From Hypsibius dujardini (Eukaryota; Tardigrada; Eutardigrada; Parachela; Hypsibiidae): a stretch of DNA of 64,000 bases. The stretch spans positions 28,703 through 92,702 of the forward strand of contig LRSR01012920.1 in assembly GCA_001579985.1 (NCBI GenBank), read 5' to 3'. The notes beneath the pieces were generated by a model. The model did no database searches and was not told the DNA's origin. It was given only the letters and a program-made list of their open reading frames with translations. Below are positions 10,359 through 21,812 of this stretch, piece after piece (the first letter of the stretch is position 1; each line of letters opens with the position of its first letter). The translations under genes and the position numbers were made by a program.

Positions 10359-13300
10359 TTACCAGAAGATCCCAGCTCCAAATATGGAGCTGACTAGAAC
10401 ATTAAGAATAGCAGCGACTGTTGTGACACCTGATTTTTCTGGAATAGCGAAACAGCTGATGATGGAACATTCCTTTTCCTCATACAAAGACCCATTTTAA
10501 CCTTACCTAAGCTGCCGATGCAGCGGTCTCCGCGGAATCCGCAAACGGGTCGGTTTGCGGGGGGACCGTTTTGACTACGCCAGGTTAAATTCTGCTGTGA
10601 CGTTTGTCGGAACGTATTGGAAACTAATTTATATTGCCATACGATCTAAACAAAATCAGCAATATTATTGGTATTCTACGCAAAGGCTAAATAATGTGAG
10701 CTGTTGTAATCGAATAGTGCTTTGAATCATTGGCGAATTAAGATCGGCCTGGAGAGTATGGTAAGTTTGCTGGAGGGGGTGACAACCCCCCCCCCCCGCC
10801 NTGCAGGGGGTAGGGATGTTCCAGTCGGCTTACTTCCATCTCTCCATTCGTGGCATTCATTCTGTACAAATCCACATCACATACTCGCATTCCTGAAATT
10901 AGTAACAGAAATGCTTTTAAGTTCATAAAAGAATGAGAGCTTGATGAATCTGCTGTTCAGGTAGTTGACCATCAGATTATGGGCTGTACCTTTCGGTCCG
11001 ATGAAAACTGATCGCGAATCGAGTTCAAAGGTTCGATTCAAAAAGTGTTTCCGAAAGTCCGTACCAGTCATAACTTTCAATTGCCTCGACGAAAACTCAG
11101 ATAAAACCTGCAGAAAATCGATTTCAATGACAAATAGTTCAAGGCTCAAGAGTGTTAAAATCCCATCGTGATTTCAATCACTCATCGGATGTATTTTCTT
11201 GAATGCATTTTCATGCGAATCTTCACCTCGGTAACACTCCTCATCACTTCGACCGCGGAAGCCGTTACATCGTTGACCTGTCAAGTGAGAAAGCACAAAT
11301 TATTACATTTGAGTTTCAAAAACAGCAAATAAGCTGAATAATCTTCTGTCCATTCGTGTTAGACGGATGTGTGGCTTGCTGCTTGGAGATGTACGGTTTC
11401 CCGGAAATAAGAATGGCAAGAAGGAGTATCAGGTTGTTCAATTATTTATAAATTCAAGAAAAAAAACGTAGGTGTGGTCAATCAAACATGAAGAGAAAAG
11501 AAAAAATCTTACAAAGACTGCAAAACCTTTTCTAGACTCAATAATCGCATTTTGTTTGTCCCCTTATATGAAAAAACGAATCTTATTCAAAAAATGTTAT
11601 CAGAAGGAAACCTCAGAGTTACTGATTATGGGACAGACTTTCGGAATTACAACTGGTCAATATTCAAAACAATATCAATGAGCGGCGAACTCTTTCATCT
11701 GTTTTCCGGATCACTGAATAGACGATCACATGATCTCAAAAAGGGCTTCTTAGTCTGAAGTGGCCGATAAAATCAAAGTTCACAATTTCAAGAGTCTTTT
11801 AAGTGGCTTATAAGAAAATGCAAGAAACCTCGACCGTGCAATTTAAGCTCACCGTACAGCCACTTACAGAATCCTCCACTGTTAGCGTGCGATTGTAGAC
11901 AAGCTGTGACTGGCTGCGAATCTCATTCATTAACGCGGTAATCACCTTCCATCGAGGAATTGGATTGCTGACAGTTATGAGGCTTTGAAAAGCGATGAAG
12001 GCTTGCTGGAAAAATAAAATCAATTGGTTTGATCTTAACATATCGTGCATAAATTTGGCTGTTTCGTCTTCTCACGCGTACTTCGTCTGACGTGACATTG
12101 AACCGCCACTGCAATGCCCCTTCCGAAGGAGTAGCGGGTGAGCGTGGTGCAATGAAGATCTAGGGATGCACGTGTGCGGTTAATATTACGTCGAACGTGT
12201 CACCCAACGAACTTTTATTATTTCTTTCTATGTGATTGAGGCAGTGTGGCACTAACATAATCTCCGCTGGTCATGTTCAGCCTGTCTGCTGTGATCTGTA
12301 AAAAAAAATATTTGAATGTTACAGCGAGTTCTCCCATAAATGTCGAACAATAATTAAGATTAATAGTAATAATTGTATCAAACAATGATTTAATATTTTT
12401 GAAACTTTAATTGACCTTCATAATTTTTAATAATTTTAATAATAACAATGTTAATTTTGTCATACACTGCTTTTAAAAATAATAATAATTTTAACATGAA
12501 TACTACTTTTATATGTATTTGGAGAGTCCTCTTCGTACCATGAGATTTCTTATTCTGCGTGCTGTTGCCACGAGCAGCAAAATAACTGCAAGGCCAACGA
12601 ATTATGTTAATCGACTGTGATAAATTTATCATAAGCCAACATTACCTCGGCTTTGGTTTCCTGCTGTTTGTAGCACACTTTTAGAACTTTCGTTGTTTGC
12701 GGTTTGGGCACCGAAATACAAAACGTTCAAGTTGTCAATCTGGGAGCTCTTTCTCAGGGCTTTAATGAAGCCACCGCACGTGGTAATATAAAAGAGCGCG
12801 TTATCCGCTCAGTTTGGATTCATGTCTTCGCACAGCAGACTAACGGTCGACCATGAATATCGCTGAAATAAAGCCAGCGTCGCTCGTACCAGACTTAATT
12901 GGTCGGACGATGGAAAGGTCACAACCGTGGGGAACCGTTGAGTGTTCGTCAGTGACAAATCTATTGCTATGCTGAAATTGACCGTTTTATGTTTTTGCAA
13001 GATAAAAGGTCTACAGCGTTCGTGCTTCAGTGACTCACACTGCCATCAAGGGAACGTCCCATTCTGTGAATGAAAAGAGAGACAAATACACAACTAATGC
13101 CACTAAGAAAGACATATCTGGATTTCTGGATTTAATGGTGGCCCTTTTATATTTACCTCTTGCAAAATCGCCTAAAGCGATGACCTCGAGACTGCATCCT
13201 AAATTTGAAATAATTCACGGGGTCATACTCGCACGTCAGTAAAGTAAGAAGCAAACGAGATGGCGCAAACAAAACATTAGTCGATTAATCCGTTTTCTTA

Positions 13301-14097
13301 TTCAGCTAAAACTTAGTGACGAAGGATCCTCAGTTTACTCTGTTTATGATTGAGATTTTAAATAGTTCTAATGAAATAAGATGAATAATTTTATTGATTT
13401 AAATTTTATTTCAGATAAAATCTGTAGTGAAAAAAAGTTTTAGTTTTGTCTAATTCCTAAGCTAAGGAAACAAAGCTCAATAATTAGTCATTGAAATTTT
13501 AGTTCAGTTCCGATTTAGTTTTTTTGTTTCGTTTTCCCATCTCTCAATATAATCAATGCTCGAATTAAAAATGTATTTCAAAATATATTTGGAAGTTGTT
13601 GAGGTGTATGGGAACAGTCCCTCGCGACCTTTGAAGCATCACGATCCACACGGTTAATTGGTGGAGGATACGAATCCCATGCAAGTTCAAATACTTCTGC
13701 TTCGAAATGATGTTTAGGTTCAACCAACAACTTTCAGTCTACCTGGAGCTATGAGAACTGTAAAGTCCCGTGGATTATCACGTATCAGCTGGTCCACCTC
13801 CATGGCCAATATCGGCATCAATGCAGCGGCCGCAGGACATGAGTAGTTACCAGGTTTATAAACAGATAATCGCCTGACTTGGCTCAAAGTGCTCGGGAAC
13901 GTCCGCAATGCCCGAGCCAAAGCCACGTCGTATGCTGGACTCTGTGCCACGTAACCGTAGCCGGGGTTGTCCCCAATGATGACCGATATTATAGACACAC
14001 CTCGACGGTCATACCCGACGATGCCTGAAATGGTCAGGTGTAGACAGACCACGCAGTTCAAGAGCCTGTACGTTATACAAGAAGCGCCATATTTCAT
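10359..14097 (-). pseudogene. B1: type II receptor with one nonsense codon
   Basis: Thirteen exons on the minus strand: 14097-13743, 13198-13157, 13063-13039, 12971-12646, 12585-12539, 12295-12257, 12159-12082, 12005-11868, 11277-11227, 11107-10990, 10892-10834, 10645-10507, 10438-10359. Sum 1,497 bp, the same as B3. All splice sites are usable. Exon 4, however, reads CEDMNPN-stop at 12,809-12,811, where B3 has CGA (Arg), a C-to-T change on the coding strand. The single lesion suggests recent loss, or that the allele is polymorphic. The product would be a signal peptide, a receptor ligand-binding ectodomain (VYKPGNYSC, EWDVPLMAV, TQRFPTVVTF, IFIAPRSPA, VCGFRGDRC), then a TM helix ending FW-stop. 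It lies within the spacer between A and A'. Confidence 0.8.
10720..10832. mobile_element. Remnant of CAGTGGCGGATT-type element with poly-C core
   Basis: 'cattggcgaattaag' followed by a run of thirteen or more C residues and an ambiguous base at 10,801. Longer relatives are in intron 11 of B2 (29,540-29,760) and B3 (62,890-63,115). The inverted ends (GTGGCGGATTGA / TCAATCCGCCAC) are like hAT-type termini. The homopolymer explains the unresolved base. Confidence 0.45.
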
Positions 14098-14878
14098 ATT
14101 GGAACCTATTGCGGAATAGGAACTGAATTCCTAAATTTTACCAAAGATCCTGCGTCGTGTGTTAATGTGTCGGCGCGCTTAAATCGTTTCAGAAACAGTT
14201 GATCTGCAAGTAAAGTGTTGCAAAGACGGCATCATAAAGCGTACTTTTATCAAATTGAGTATTAGTGCGCGTTACATGTGATCACATGATTGAGATGATT
14301 GGGTTGTTGCGGATGAGCATGCAGTCTTTGGTACATGTGCTCCCATCTGGCTGACATGCCTTCTCCGAATCGTGGTTTTACACTTTCCGCCTTTCAGTGT
14401 ATTATTTCGATTATTTTGCAACAGATAGCAGCCCCTGCCTACTTAGCTGGTGCTAGATAAAGCAAAACATAGCCTGAACTTGAATATGGTGAAATATGGA
14501 AAACATTGTGTAGAAATGACCGAAAGGAAAAAAATCGCCAGACGGCACTTTTTCAAAGCAAATTTTTTAGGGCGCTTCAGATTTTTGCCGTTTAGATTAC
14601 TTAGAATGGTTTAATTTCGGAAAAAAAGCTTTTTGATGAGAGATCCGTATGAAGGCGTTCAATTTACAAGTGTTCAAACACTTAATATTTAACGGAACAT
14701 TAAAAAAACGAAGTTTGAAGTTTGAGAAATCCAGGCTAACAATTACCAGGCTCTAATGGTCATTTTATCCAAGCTGACCCCAATTCGCCACTGTTCGTGC
14801 TTATTTAACGTATATTACTCCGACCTTTCAAGGTAGGTTTTCATTGCTGAAAGTTTAATCCGAATGGGGGACGCTTTC
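14098..14878. other. Upstream region of B1
   Basis: The first ~300 bp (14,100-14,400) are an inverted match of the sequence upstream of B3 (about 59,940-60,237), including 'tgatcacatgattgagatg' and 'cagaaacagttgatctgc'. They probably hold the shared type II promoter, although no TATA box or start site can be named. The rest is AT-rich without a recognisable gene. Confidence 0.4.
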
Positions 14879-15604
14879 TCTGCTAGCTGTAAATCGCAAG
14901 TACATCCCGTATTTTTTCACCATAAAAAAGTGACATGAAAATGGGAAACCAAAACTCAAGTGAGACTTGTTGACGAAGCAAGGTCAAGCATAAACACTGA
15001 CTCCTTGACTCCTTGACTATCACATACTCGGCAAAAAGTGATGCACGTGTTCGAATAATTCTGCAAAATATATTAAGGTGGTTGATCGAGCGAGCAGCAT
15101 GTGTTCATTCAGTCCTCTAGACAAACGAGGAGAGCCAATTCCTGTGGGAGCACAAGTTTTGACTCACTACAGGTAATCATAGGATGGTTATGGTCTATTC
15201 CACAATCGCAACTTCCAAACGTCCTCGATACATTGAATTTCTCTGCTAGCTGTAAATTGCAAGCATATCCCGTACTTTTTCACAATAAAAACGTGACATG
15301 AAAATGGGAAACCAAACTTCAAGTGAGATTTGTTGACGAAGGACAGCCAAGCATAGAAATCACTGATTCCTTGACTCCTAGACCATCACAAATTCGGCAG
15401 AAGCGATGCACATGTTCGAATAATTCTGCCAAATATATTAAGGTGGCTGATTGAATAAGCAGCCTGTGTTAACCATCCAATCGTTTAGACAAGCGAGGAG
15501 AGCCAGTTCCTGGGCGAGCACAAATTTTGTCTCACTACAATTATTCATAGGCTGATTATAGTCTGTTCCGCAATCACAACTCCTAAACGTCCTCGTTACA
15601 CTGA
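14879..15604. repeat. Two-copy tandem duplication, about 363-bp unit
   Basis: The text from 'tctgctagctgtaaatcgc' (14,879) to 'cctcgatacattgaattt' (15,240) is repeated from 'tctgctagctgtaaattgc' (15,242) to about 15,604. Landmarks shared in order are 'gtgacatgaaaatgggaaacc', 'ttcgaataattctgc', 'atattaaggtgg' and 'aggagagcca'. Related single copies occur, inverted, near 44,400-44,560 and 58,860-59,110. Confidence 0.7.
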
Positions 15605-16020
15605 AAAGGGCGGAATAATATTATATTCCAAGAGTCCCATGCAATTTCCTAAAACGGTGGCATTGTACGACCCCATTCATCGATAGTAGCGCGCCAAACT
15701 CGTCCGGTCGCCGGATAATGGCTGCGGCATTGCCTGGAAAATATTCAGTCTATCGCAAACGTAATGATAACTTGTTTGTTGTCGCATACTCGTGGCTCTC
15801 AATCGATCGAGCTCAAAATTTGCTCAGAAATTGATAGTCGTTCAAACACACTGTTTTATGATGCTGACAGAAGAACGCGTTATTTTGGGATCGAGTTGTC
15901 AGGAGAAATGTTCAAAGTAGCGGAAACAACAGAAATCCATTTTCACTATGAAAACAGCAACTTCAAAAGACCTTAATCTGCTATATATAACATCACTCGA
16001 TCCAAAAATTCAATTTTTAA
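15600..16020. repeat. Interspersed repeat R5 with conserved ORF
   Basis: A plus-strand ORF at 15,764-15,976 (MITCLLSHTRG, IELKICSEID, DADRRTRYFGIELSGE) is also open in the inverted copies at 44,267-43,959 and, in part, 58,719-58,540. The copies share 'attatccggcgaccggac' and 'gtttgcgatagactga'. I do not recognise the peptide. It may be an exon of a mobile element or chance conservation by recent copying. Confidence 0.35.
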
Positions 16021-16109
16021 CCATTTGGTTAGAACCAATTTATTTAGCTAGCGAGGAGCTATTTAGCCATAAATATAGCTATTAGAACATTGGTGGTTAA
16101 AATTTTTAA

Positions 16110-17060
16110 TTGTACTGATTAACGCTCCGCCCCCTGTATTCATTGAATGATTCTGTCGATACTAATTGTGTTTAAAATAAAAATTTCTTAACTTAAGGAA
16201 AATTGTTGTTTTTGTGATGAGAAGTTTCCATTTTCGGCATTTAGATATATTTACCGGGCAATCCAGATAACGCAGAACGACTTGCCCTTTTGCAAAAATT
16301 TTTGCACTCGTCAGACATACCAGTGTGGGCCCCTCGTTTGTGGTGGGCCAACGTGCACGAAGTATTTTCCGCATAACTGCATCACACAAAAGTGCAGACG
16401 TATTGCTTTAAATTTGCAACATTTGTGCAGATAATTCATGTAGGTACTGCGTGTAATATTCAATCGGTGCATTATTAATGGAACGCGTTGTCTTGGAATC
16501 GTGTTGTCAGGAGAAATTTTCAATATAGTGGAAACACTGGGAATCTATTTTTATCATTAAAACTGCAAATTCCAAAGAGCTCAGTTCGATATATTTAACA
16601 TCACTTGATCCAGAAATTCAATTTTTAATCATTTGGCTTCAACATAAGTAATCCTCAAAATTTAGGACATAAATGGTTAAAACCAATTATGCTTACCGGA
16701 ATGAATTTTAAGGTGTTTCATGAGATGACCTGTTGTTCCGGCACAATAGGAGCATCTCATTAAGCTACAAGCGTGGAGCCTCTCTCCTAAATTGCGATTA
16801 CTATGAAACCACCGGCTTCAGAGGTTAACTGCGCCTAATAAGATGTGTTAGTGAAGTTTCACGTGTTACTTGATTGGATTTTTTTTAGTTCTCAAGTGGG
16901 CCTGCTGGCGGGACCTAAACGTGTATTTCTCATGTGAACCCTCTGACGAAGCCTGAACGCGCATTCAGGGTAATCGCAAACAAACGGCTTCACACCTTCA
17001 AAGAAATAAGAAATTGACATTTACTAAAATATTGATACAAAAAAGCGAACACCGTTTGTC
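16110..17060. repeat. Interspersed repeats R2 and R1
   Basis: R2 (about 16,110-16,560; 'gctccgccccctgtattca', 'ttgcaaaaattttt', 'gggcccc') recurs at 19,684-19,990, 36,770-36,985, 43,550-43,920 and 58,240-58,410. R1 (about 16,690-17,060; 'gacctgttgttccggcaca', 'gaaaccaccggcttc', 'aacgcgcattcagg') recurs at 33,830-34,120, 42,980-43,350 and 56,885-57,250. No coding capacity was seen. The two families often lie next to each other and so may be parts of a single large element. Confidence 0.5.
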
Positions 17061-17724
17061 TTCCTGAATTTGGGATTACTATGATTTTTCCAATTCATCA
17101 GTGCGGAAAAATAGTTTGTTAATGACACAAATTCTCATATCAGGCGAGTTCAATTTCCGGAATGTCTGATAGCGCAACTAGCAGCCCTTAATCTGTGAAA
17201 CACTTTTTGTGGCCACAGCAGTAATCCAACTAACAACCACGCCCATAACGAAGTAGGATCGTATCCCCTCAACATCAACAGCGCTACCTGAGCTGAATAA
17301 CTGCTAGTATGGATTTAGGTAATCCACCACTAGCCGCCATAAGCACGATCATTTCTGTTGTGTTTCTAACGGTTTTATGGTAATTTTGTCGCAATTGGAG
17401 TGCTACACTTGTCGCTCATGTTGATGAATTCCATTTCCGAAACCGGAACTCCGACGTAATTTACTGGTTTCTAAGTACGCGTTTCCGACTGGACTGGAAG
17501 AAGCCTAAATTCTGAGTGCGAAGACGAACCTTCCAACTATGAAATTAAATAAATCACAGGACTTATGGCTGACCAATTCTTTGGCAGCTCCTGTTAGCTA
17601 ATAGTGGAATACGATTCTCCTCAACTGTTTTCGGTACGAGAACACTCCATATTCCAATATCAATCGTCAATAGTCACCTTGGATGCGCTCGGAGAGCTTG
17701 TGAACTGAAACAGTCTCTGACCTG

Positions 17725-17949
17725 ATGGCGAAGTCAGTTAAACTCCAAGTGATTGGGTCCCTTCCGCTTGTGTTATGTGCTCTTATTTCGCAAGCAGGTT
17801 CTTTCAGCCATCTTGTTCCACCTCGAGTAACAAATCCATCTTTACTCCGGTTTCTTCGTTCATTCGATTATCAGTCATCCAGAAATTCAGTCATCAAGAT
17901 CATCCTGTCACCTGCCAAGCTTGAGAACGCTTCTCCAAAATCTCTGTGA
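17725..17949 (+). CDS. Short ORF with signal-peptide-like start, unknown
   Basis: A 74-codon ORF begins MAKSVKLQVIGSLPLVLCALISQAGS, with a charged start followed by a hydrophobic run as in a secretion signal. Inverted copies at 42,510-42,300 and 54,690-54,480 contain a stop (ATC TAG in place of ATT TCG) inside the hydrophobic run, so only this copy is open. No homologous domain is recognised. It may equally be chance coding within a repeat. Confidence 0.2.
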   Translation: MAKSVKLQVIGSLPLVLCALISQAGSFSHLVPPRVTNPSLLRFLRSFDYQSSRNSVIKIILSPAKLENASPKSL

Positions 17950-18179
17950 CTCGTGCAGGTCTGTCTTATTCATTGCTACGCCAGCCCCGTCTGGATTGCG
18001 CCACTTTTAACCGCTCACCCAGCCAGCCATCGCAGCAGTCCGTGTTTATCGCCAAAAAACCACTCGAAAATAGTAAACCACGCCCCGTTTTTTCAACCAT
18101 GTTTTTCAGAAAAACCTTGAGTGTCATTGCAACAATCTCAAAAAGACCGAAAAAGGTTTTTTTCAATAATGATTTCGGA

Positions 18180-18535
18180 ATTCGGCCTCTTGTTCCTGAT
18201 CGTTTAGAAACTTGTGGGGGTCTTCGGGTCTGATTTTTTGGGGTTTGAGAACGTGTTCAAGAACATCAATTGTTCATCGAATTTGGACAGTTCTTGAATG
18301 TTTTGAACCACTCATTAGTATTCCTAATATAGAGCTTATATTGAGCCTCAACAAGCCTAAAATTTGAACGAAAAATTGATGTTTTTGAAAATGTTTTGAA
18401 ATTAAGGGGGCCTCCTGGAAGTCAAACACGCAGACACCGAAAAGTTTTACAATTAGGACAAAAGGCCAAAATCTGGGCTCAATTTAAAAAAAAAAGAATT
18501 TCGCCCCATTGCGCACCCCTGGTCCTACCATGAAG
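18180..18535. mobile_element. Copy of the intron 8 palindromic element (C')
   Basis: Inverted match of 40,610-40,945 in gene C: 'ggcctcttgttcctgatcg', 'caagaacatcaattgttc' and 'cctcctggaagtcaaac' appear in reverse order and orientation. It marks one segment of the second inverted duplication. Confidence 0.5.
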
Positions 18536-18603
18536 GGGCCTGGTTCTGACCTGTAAGGACCCTAAACGAGCTTCTGCAGTCGGGTATGTTTTGTTGATCA
18601 TAC

Positions 18604-19678
18604 CATTTCAATATTAGTGAGCGACTTATTGTAGCGGACTTGAGATGTATTGCGTATGCTTTGCAGGACTCCGCTGAGAGCTGCCCAATAAAATATACTT
18701 CTAAAAAGGACGAAGAACGATAATTGCTATCTTTTGAATGAATATGTTTGTCTAAGAATAGGTTGTTAAATAAAACTAACTGAAAAATAATACAGATCAA
18801 TAACAAATGACCAAAAAAATATTATTCTTAGGAAGCTATTTGGATATACATACCATGAAGTCACGTAATCCTGGGCTCGTGGAAATAAGACATATGATAA
18901 CTGTCGAGAGGGAAATCATTAGTTACTCGTTCGGTAAATGAACATTTTTCATTTGTCCTGTTACCTCGACTCTGGGTTGCGGCATTGCGTAGAACACTGC
19001 TGTAAGCATCTAAATTGCCTTCTTTGACTTTCGGGTCAAAGTAATGGACATGTTAATTGTACTTGTTTTTCTGGCCACCCAAGACAGTGAGGAATCCTCG
19101 ACACGCGGTATAATAATACACTCCCCCCTCGGAGACCTTTAGATTTGGATCCTCACAAATGAGGCTCACTGTCGTCCAGGAAAATTGGTCTAACAGAAAC
19201 ATGATCGCCCGGATCAGGGTTGTTTGATCGGATGAGGGAAAGGCTACGACAGTGGGATAACGTTGTGCGTTTGTCAGAGACTGGTCAATCGCAATCATAG
19301 CAGAAAAGATGATCATTTAAATACGTTATGCGTGTGCCAATTATCTATGGTATTATTTTAAGCACTTACGTTGCGAGAAGAGGCACGTTCCATTCTGTGA
19401 AAGACGATACCAATTATGCTTAGTTCCCAGAATTATTCAATGTGTACCACTAATTGATCTCCCTTGAGCGTTGTTTCATATACATTTTGAAACTGATGAG
19501 AATATTAAAGTCGAAACGATGCTCATCCAGAATGCTGGATATCTCGACCGCCACAAACGGCATGATCTCCGCCGCTTCCGAACAGCTAAATGCCCCTGGT
19601 CTATAAACAGTTTGCCTAGTGACGTTCGTAAGGCGTCCGGGAACAGCTCCACCGCTCAGGAAAAGGCGACATCATAAC
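18604..19678 (-). pseudogene. C': deletion-riddled inverted copy of gene C
   Basis: Minus-strand pieces of a type I receptor. Exon 1 is cut at both ends (19,678 to about 19,491). Exon 3 is at 19,394-19,370, exon 4 at 19,296-18,965, exon 5 at 18,900-18,854, and part of exon 8 at 18,688-18,604. Exons 2, 6, 7 and 9-13 are missing, and exon 1 is fused directly to intron 2 sequence. The exon 4 acceptor TAG|G is TATG, so it cannot splice normally. Exon 4 itself remains fully open (AQRYPTVVAF, CEDPNLKVSEGGVYYYTACRG) and still has the glutamine codon that is a stop in gene C. Confidence 0.75.
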
Positions 19679-19683
19679 CTGGT

Positions 19684-19990
19684 TAATGCTCCGCCCTCTG
19701 TATTCGTTGAATGATTTTGTGGATGCTAATCATATTTAAATTCAATTCTGGATCGAATCATGTTCAGAAACTATTTTTCCCGGACAAACCAAATACCGGA
19801 AAACAACTTTCCCTTTTGCAAAAATCAAATTGTCGGACGTACTAGTGTGAACCTCTCGCTTGTGTTGGGTCAACGTGCTCGCAAGTATTTCCCGCATAAC
19901 TGCATTCCACAAAAATGCTAACGTATTGCCTTAAACCTTCAAAAATTGTGCAGATAATTCATCTAGGTATTGCGTGTATTATTCGATCGG
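19684..19990. repeat. R2 interspersed repeat copy
   Basis: Begins immediately where the exon 1 fragment of C' ends ('ttaatgctccgccctctgtattc'), so a repeat boundary coincides with the breakpoint of the pseudogene. Related copies are given in the entry at 16,110. Confidence 0.5.
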
Positions 19991-20009
19991 TGCATTTTGT
20001 CCAAAAGCA

Positions 20010-20018
20010 TGGCTTTCA

Positions 20019-20054
<36 letters not shown>

Positions 20055-20260
20055 CCTCTCTTGCTCGACCACGAAGCAGCTATAATTTTTAACCCACTTT
20101 TTTATTTTCGCTTGTCCCTCACCCAGAAAAATTGTCATTGAGGGCTCGTACCTGTGACATGTCTGGCCAATACCTGCTCCTTTAGTTGATGAAGATGTTG
20201 GGCGGTATAGTCGCAGTCCGTCCGCAAGCACTTTAACGGTCTCTCATCTACAAGCTCGAT
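20010..20260. repeat. R4 repeat with (CTGT)n microsatellite
   Basis: A pure CTGT tract at 20,019-20,054 is followed by a repeat with 'acccagaaaaattgtcattg', 'gacatgtctggcc' and 'gcggtatagtcgcagtcc'. The same pairing of R4 with CTGT/ACAG repeats occurs at 33,222-33,700, 36,480-36,760 and 57,405-57,770. The microsatellite therefore belongs to the element and probably grew out of its end. Confidence 0.6.
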
Positions 20261-20761
20261 TCACATGTCTCGCATTCAGCTTGCAACCTTGATTACATAC
20301 ATGTATGCATGTATGCATGCTTTAGCATGTGAATCCTCAAAAACGTTTATTGGGTGGGTCGCATAGGAGCAATTAGGTGCTTGACAAGCATAGGGGCGGA
20401 CACCTGAAACAAACCAATAAAACCCGGTGGTGTCAAATTATGGGACCGCAGTAACATCAGTCATGCTCATCGGAATGAATTTTAATGGATTCCGTTAGCG
20501 GCCATCCATAATTAGTTCCCAGCTCTCCCTGTAATACATTTCCCTGGCGAAGGAAAAATTTTTAGCTCTACTGCCTATAAAAAAATTAGCAGGGCAATTC
20601 AGACGCAAGGGATAAGTGAGTTAGAATAAAAAATATCCGAGAAAACAAGTTTAATTAAGCAATCGATCTTAATCCAGTCCAATAAACTGCCTTGTCCAAA
20701 ATAAAACAATTAACTAATCGTTTTCCCCCAAAGCAGAAACTAATCAAACAAGGGCAGCTAA

Positions 20762-21196
20762 TCAATCAAACAATTCAAGGGCAGCATGTCTTAAATAAGC
20801 ACCTGGATACGCATACGCAAATAAAATACGCATCTCACTCATACGTTCATTTATGCTCGTGAACCGAGTCATCTCGCCGTGTTTCAGCGTGTTCAACGTG
20901 TTGAGCGATAATGTTTTTTGGAAATACATTGACAAAATGGCCAAAGGCCATTCGAAATTTAAAAGACAGAATGTCGGCACTTGAAAAAAATGGCTTTCAG
21001 CCATGACATGCTGTACAGTACTCTCCAACACAACAATCAATAGAAATGAAGTTGAGCAGTTTGAAAGAACAGAAAAATCGGCAAGTGATGAGATTTCTGA
21101 CAACAACAACGGCAAAGATTTGAAAAGACAGACGTGAGAAAAAAAATTTTTACAGTGTGCTATGTGCAATACACAACAGAATACTGTGTATTGCAC
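20762..21196 (-). CDS. 144-codon ORF in the right arm, unknown
   Basis: An open minus-strand frame starts MQYTVFCCVLHIAHC and ends LRHAALELFD. The equivalent text in the left arm (8,048-8,531) is broken by a frame change, which argues against a maintained protein. No domain, signal peptide or convincing splice context was seen. Listed only because it is the longest frame in this part of the arm. Confidence 0.2.
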   Translation of the reverse strand: MQYTVFCCVLHIAHCKNFFSHVCLFKSLPLLLSEISSLADFSVLSNCSTSFLLIVVLESTVQHVMAESHFFQVPTFCLLNFEWPLAILSMYFQKTLSLNTLNTLKHGEMTRFTSINERMSEMRILFAYAYPGAYLRHAALELFD

Positions 21197-21407
21197 GTGT
21201 TACGCAAATTCGGATTTTTGGTTAACAATTTTTTTCCGGCTTGGAGGGTCTTGCATATTGTATGCATAATTAAAATATATGAAAAATTTCGTTTTATATA
21301 AAAACAATATTGCATTACGCGTTATGTCATAAGGGATAGACCATGAACTAAACATAACTCACGTGTCGCGCTAATTGTCATAGTTTACTACAGTAGAACC
21401 GAAAAAT

Positions 21408-21812
21408 TCAGCTAGAACAAAAATGAAATGGTAAAGCTGTTTGTAAGTATATTATCAACATGCCGTGAGGTCCCTGAAATTGGAGACCCGTCGAATTTTT
21501 GACAAGCGTCACATCAGGTGCATTGTCATTTAAGATGGTGAAGGTGGGAACTAGAAGACAGGTCCCAGGGAATTTGTTGACACCTCTCCGTGGGATGACA
21601 GACTTTTCCAAGCTGTTGGTTTGGGAGTTACAAACAACAGGTCAGGTTGGAGGTCCCACCACGGTCGACCTGATCCATGACCGCTGCGTCCCAAAATGCT
21701 ACAGACAAAGATACGGATACCGAGAGATTTGCGGTGAATTCGTCCAACTTGAACACGCACACAATTTCTTGAGGCGAGTAATAAAAACTATTGCTCGCCT
21801 CGTCCCACCACG
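21408..21812 (-). pseudogene. Tract after A' TM exon: possible kinase-homology remnant / alternative last exon
   Basis: Mirror copy of 7,472-7,876. The ORF ending FCSS stays open (SVIPRRGVNKFPG, NDNAPDVTLVKNS, GMLIIYLQTA), and the acceptor 'aaaccaacag' before CTTGGAAAAG is kept. The TG|GTTAGT donor in the TM exon is also kept, so the same alternative tail is possible as in gene A. Confidence 0.35.

Noticed and set aside
20010-20060. CRISPR-like array
   Set aside because: The CTGT tract is a simple tetranucleotide microsatellite without spacers, in eukaryotic DNA.
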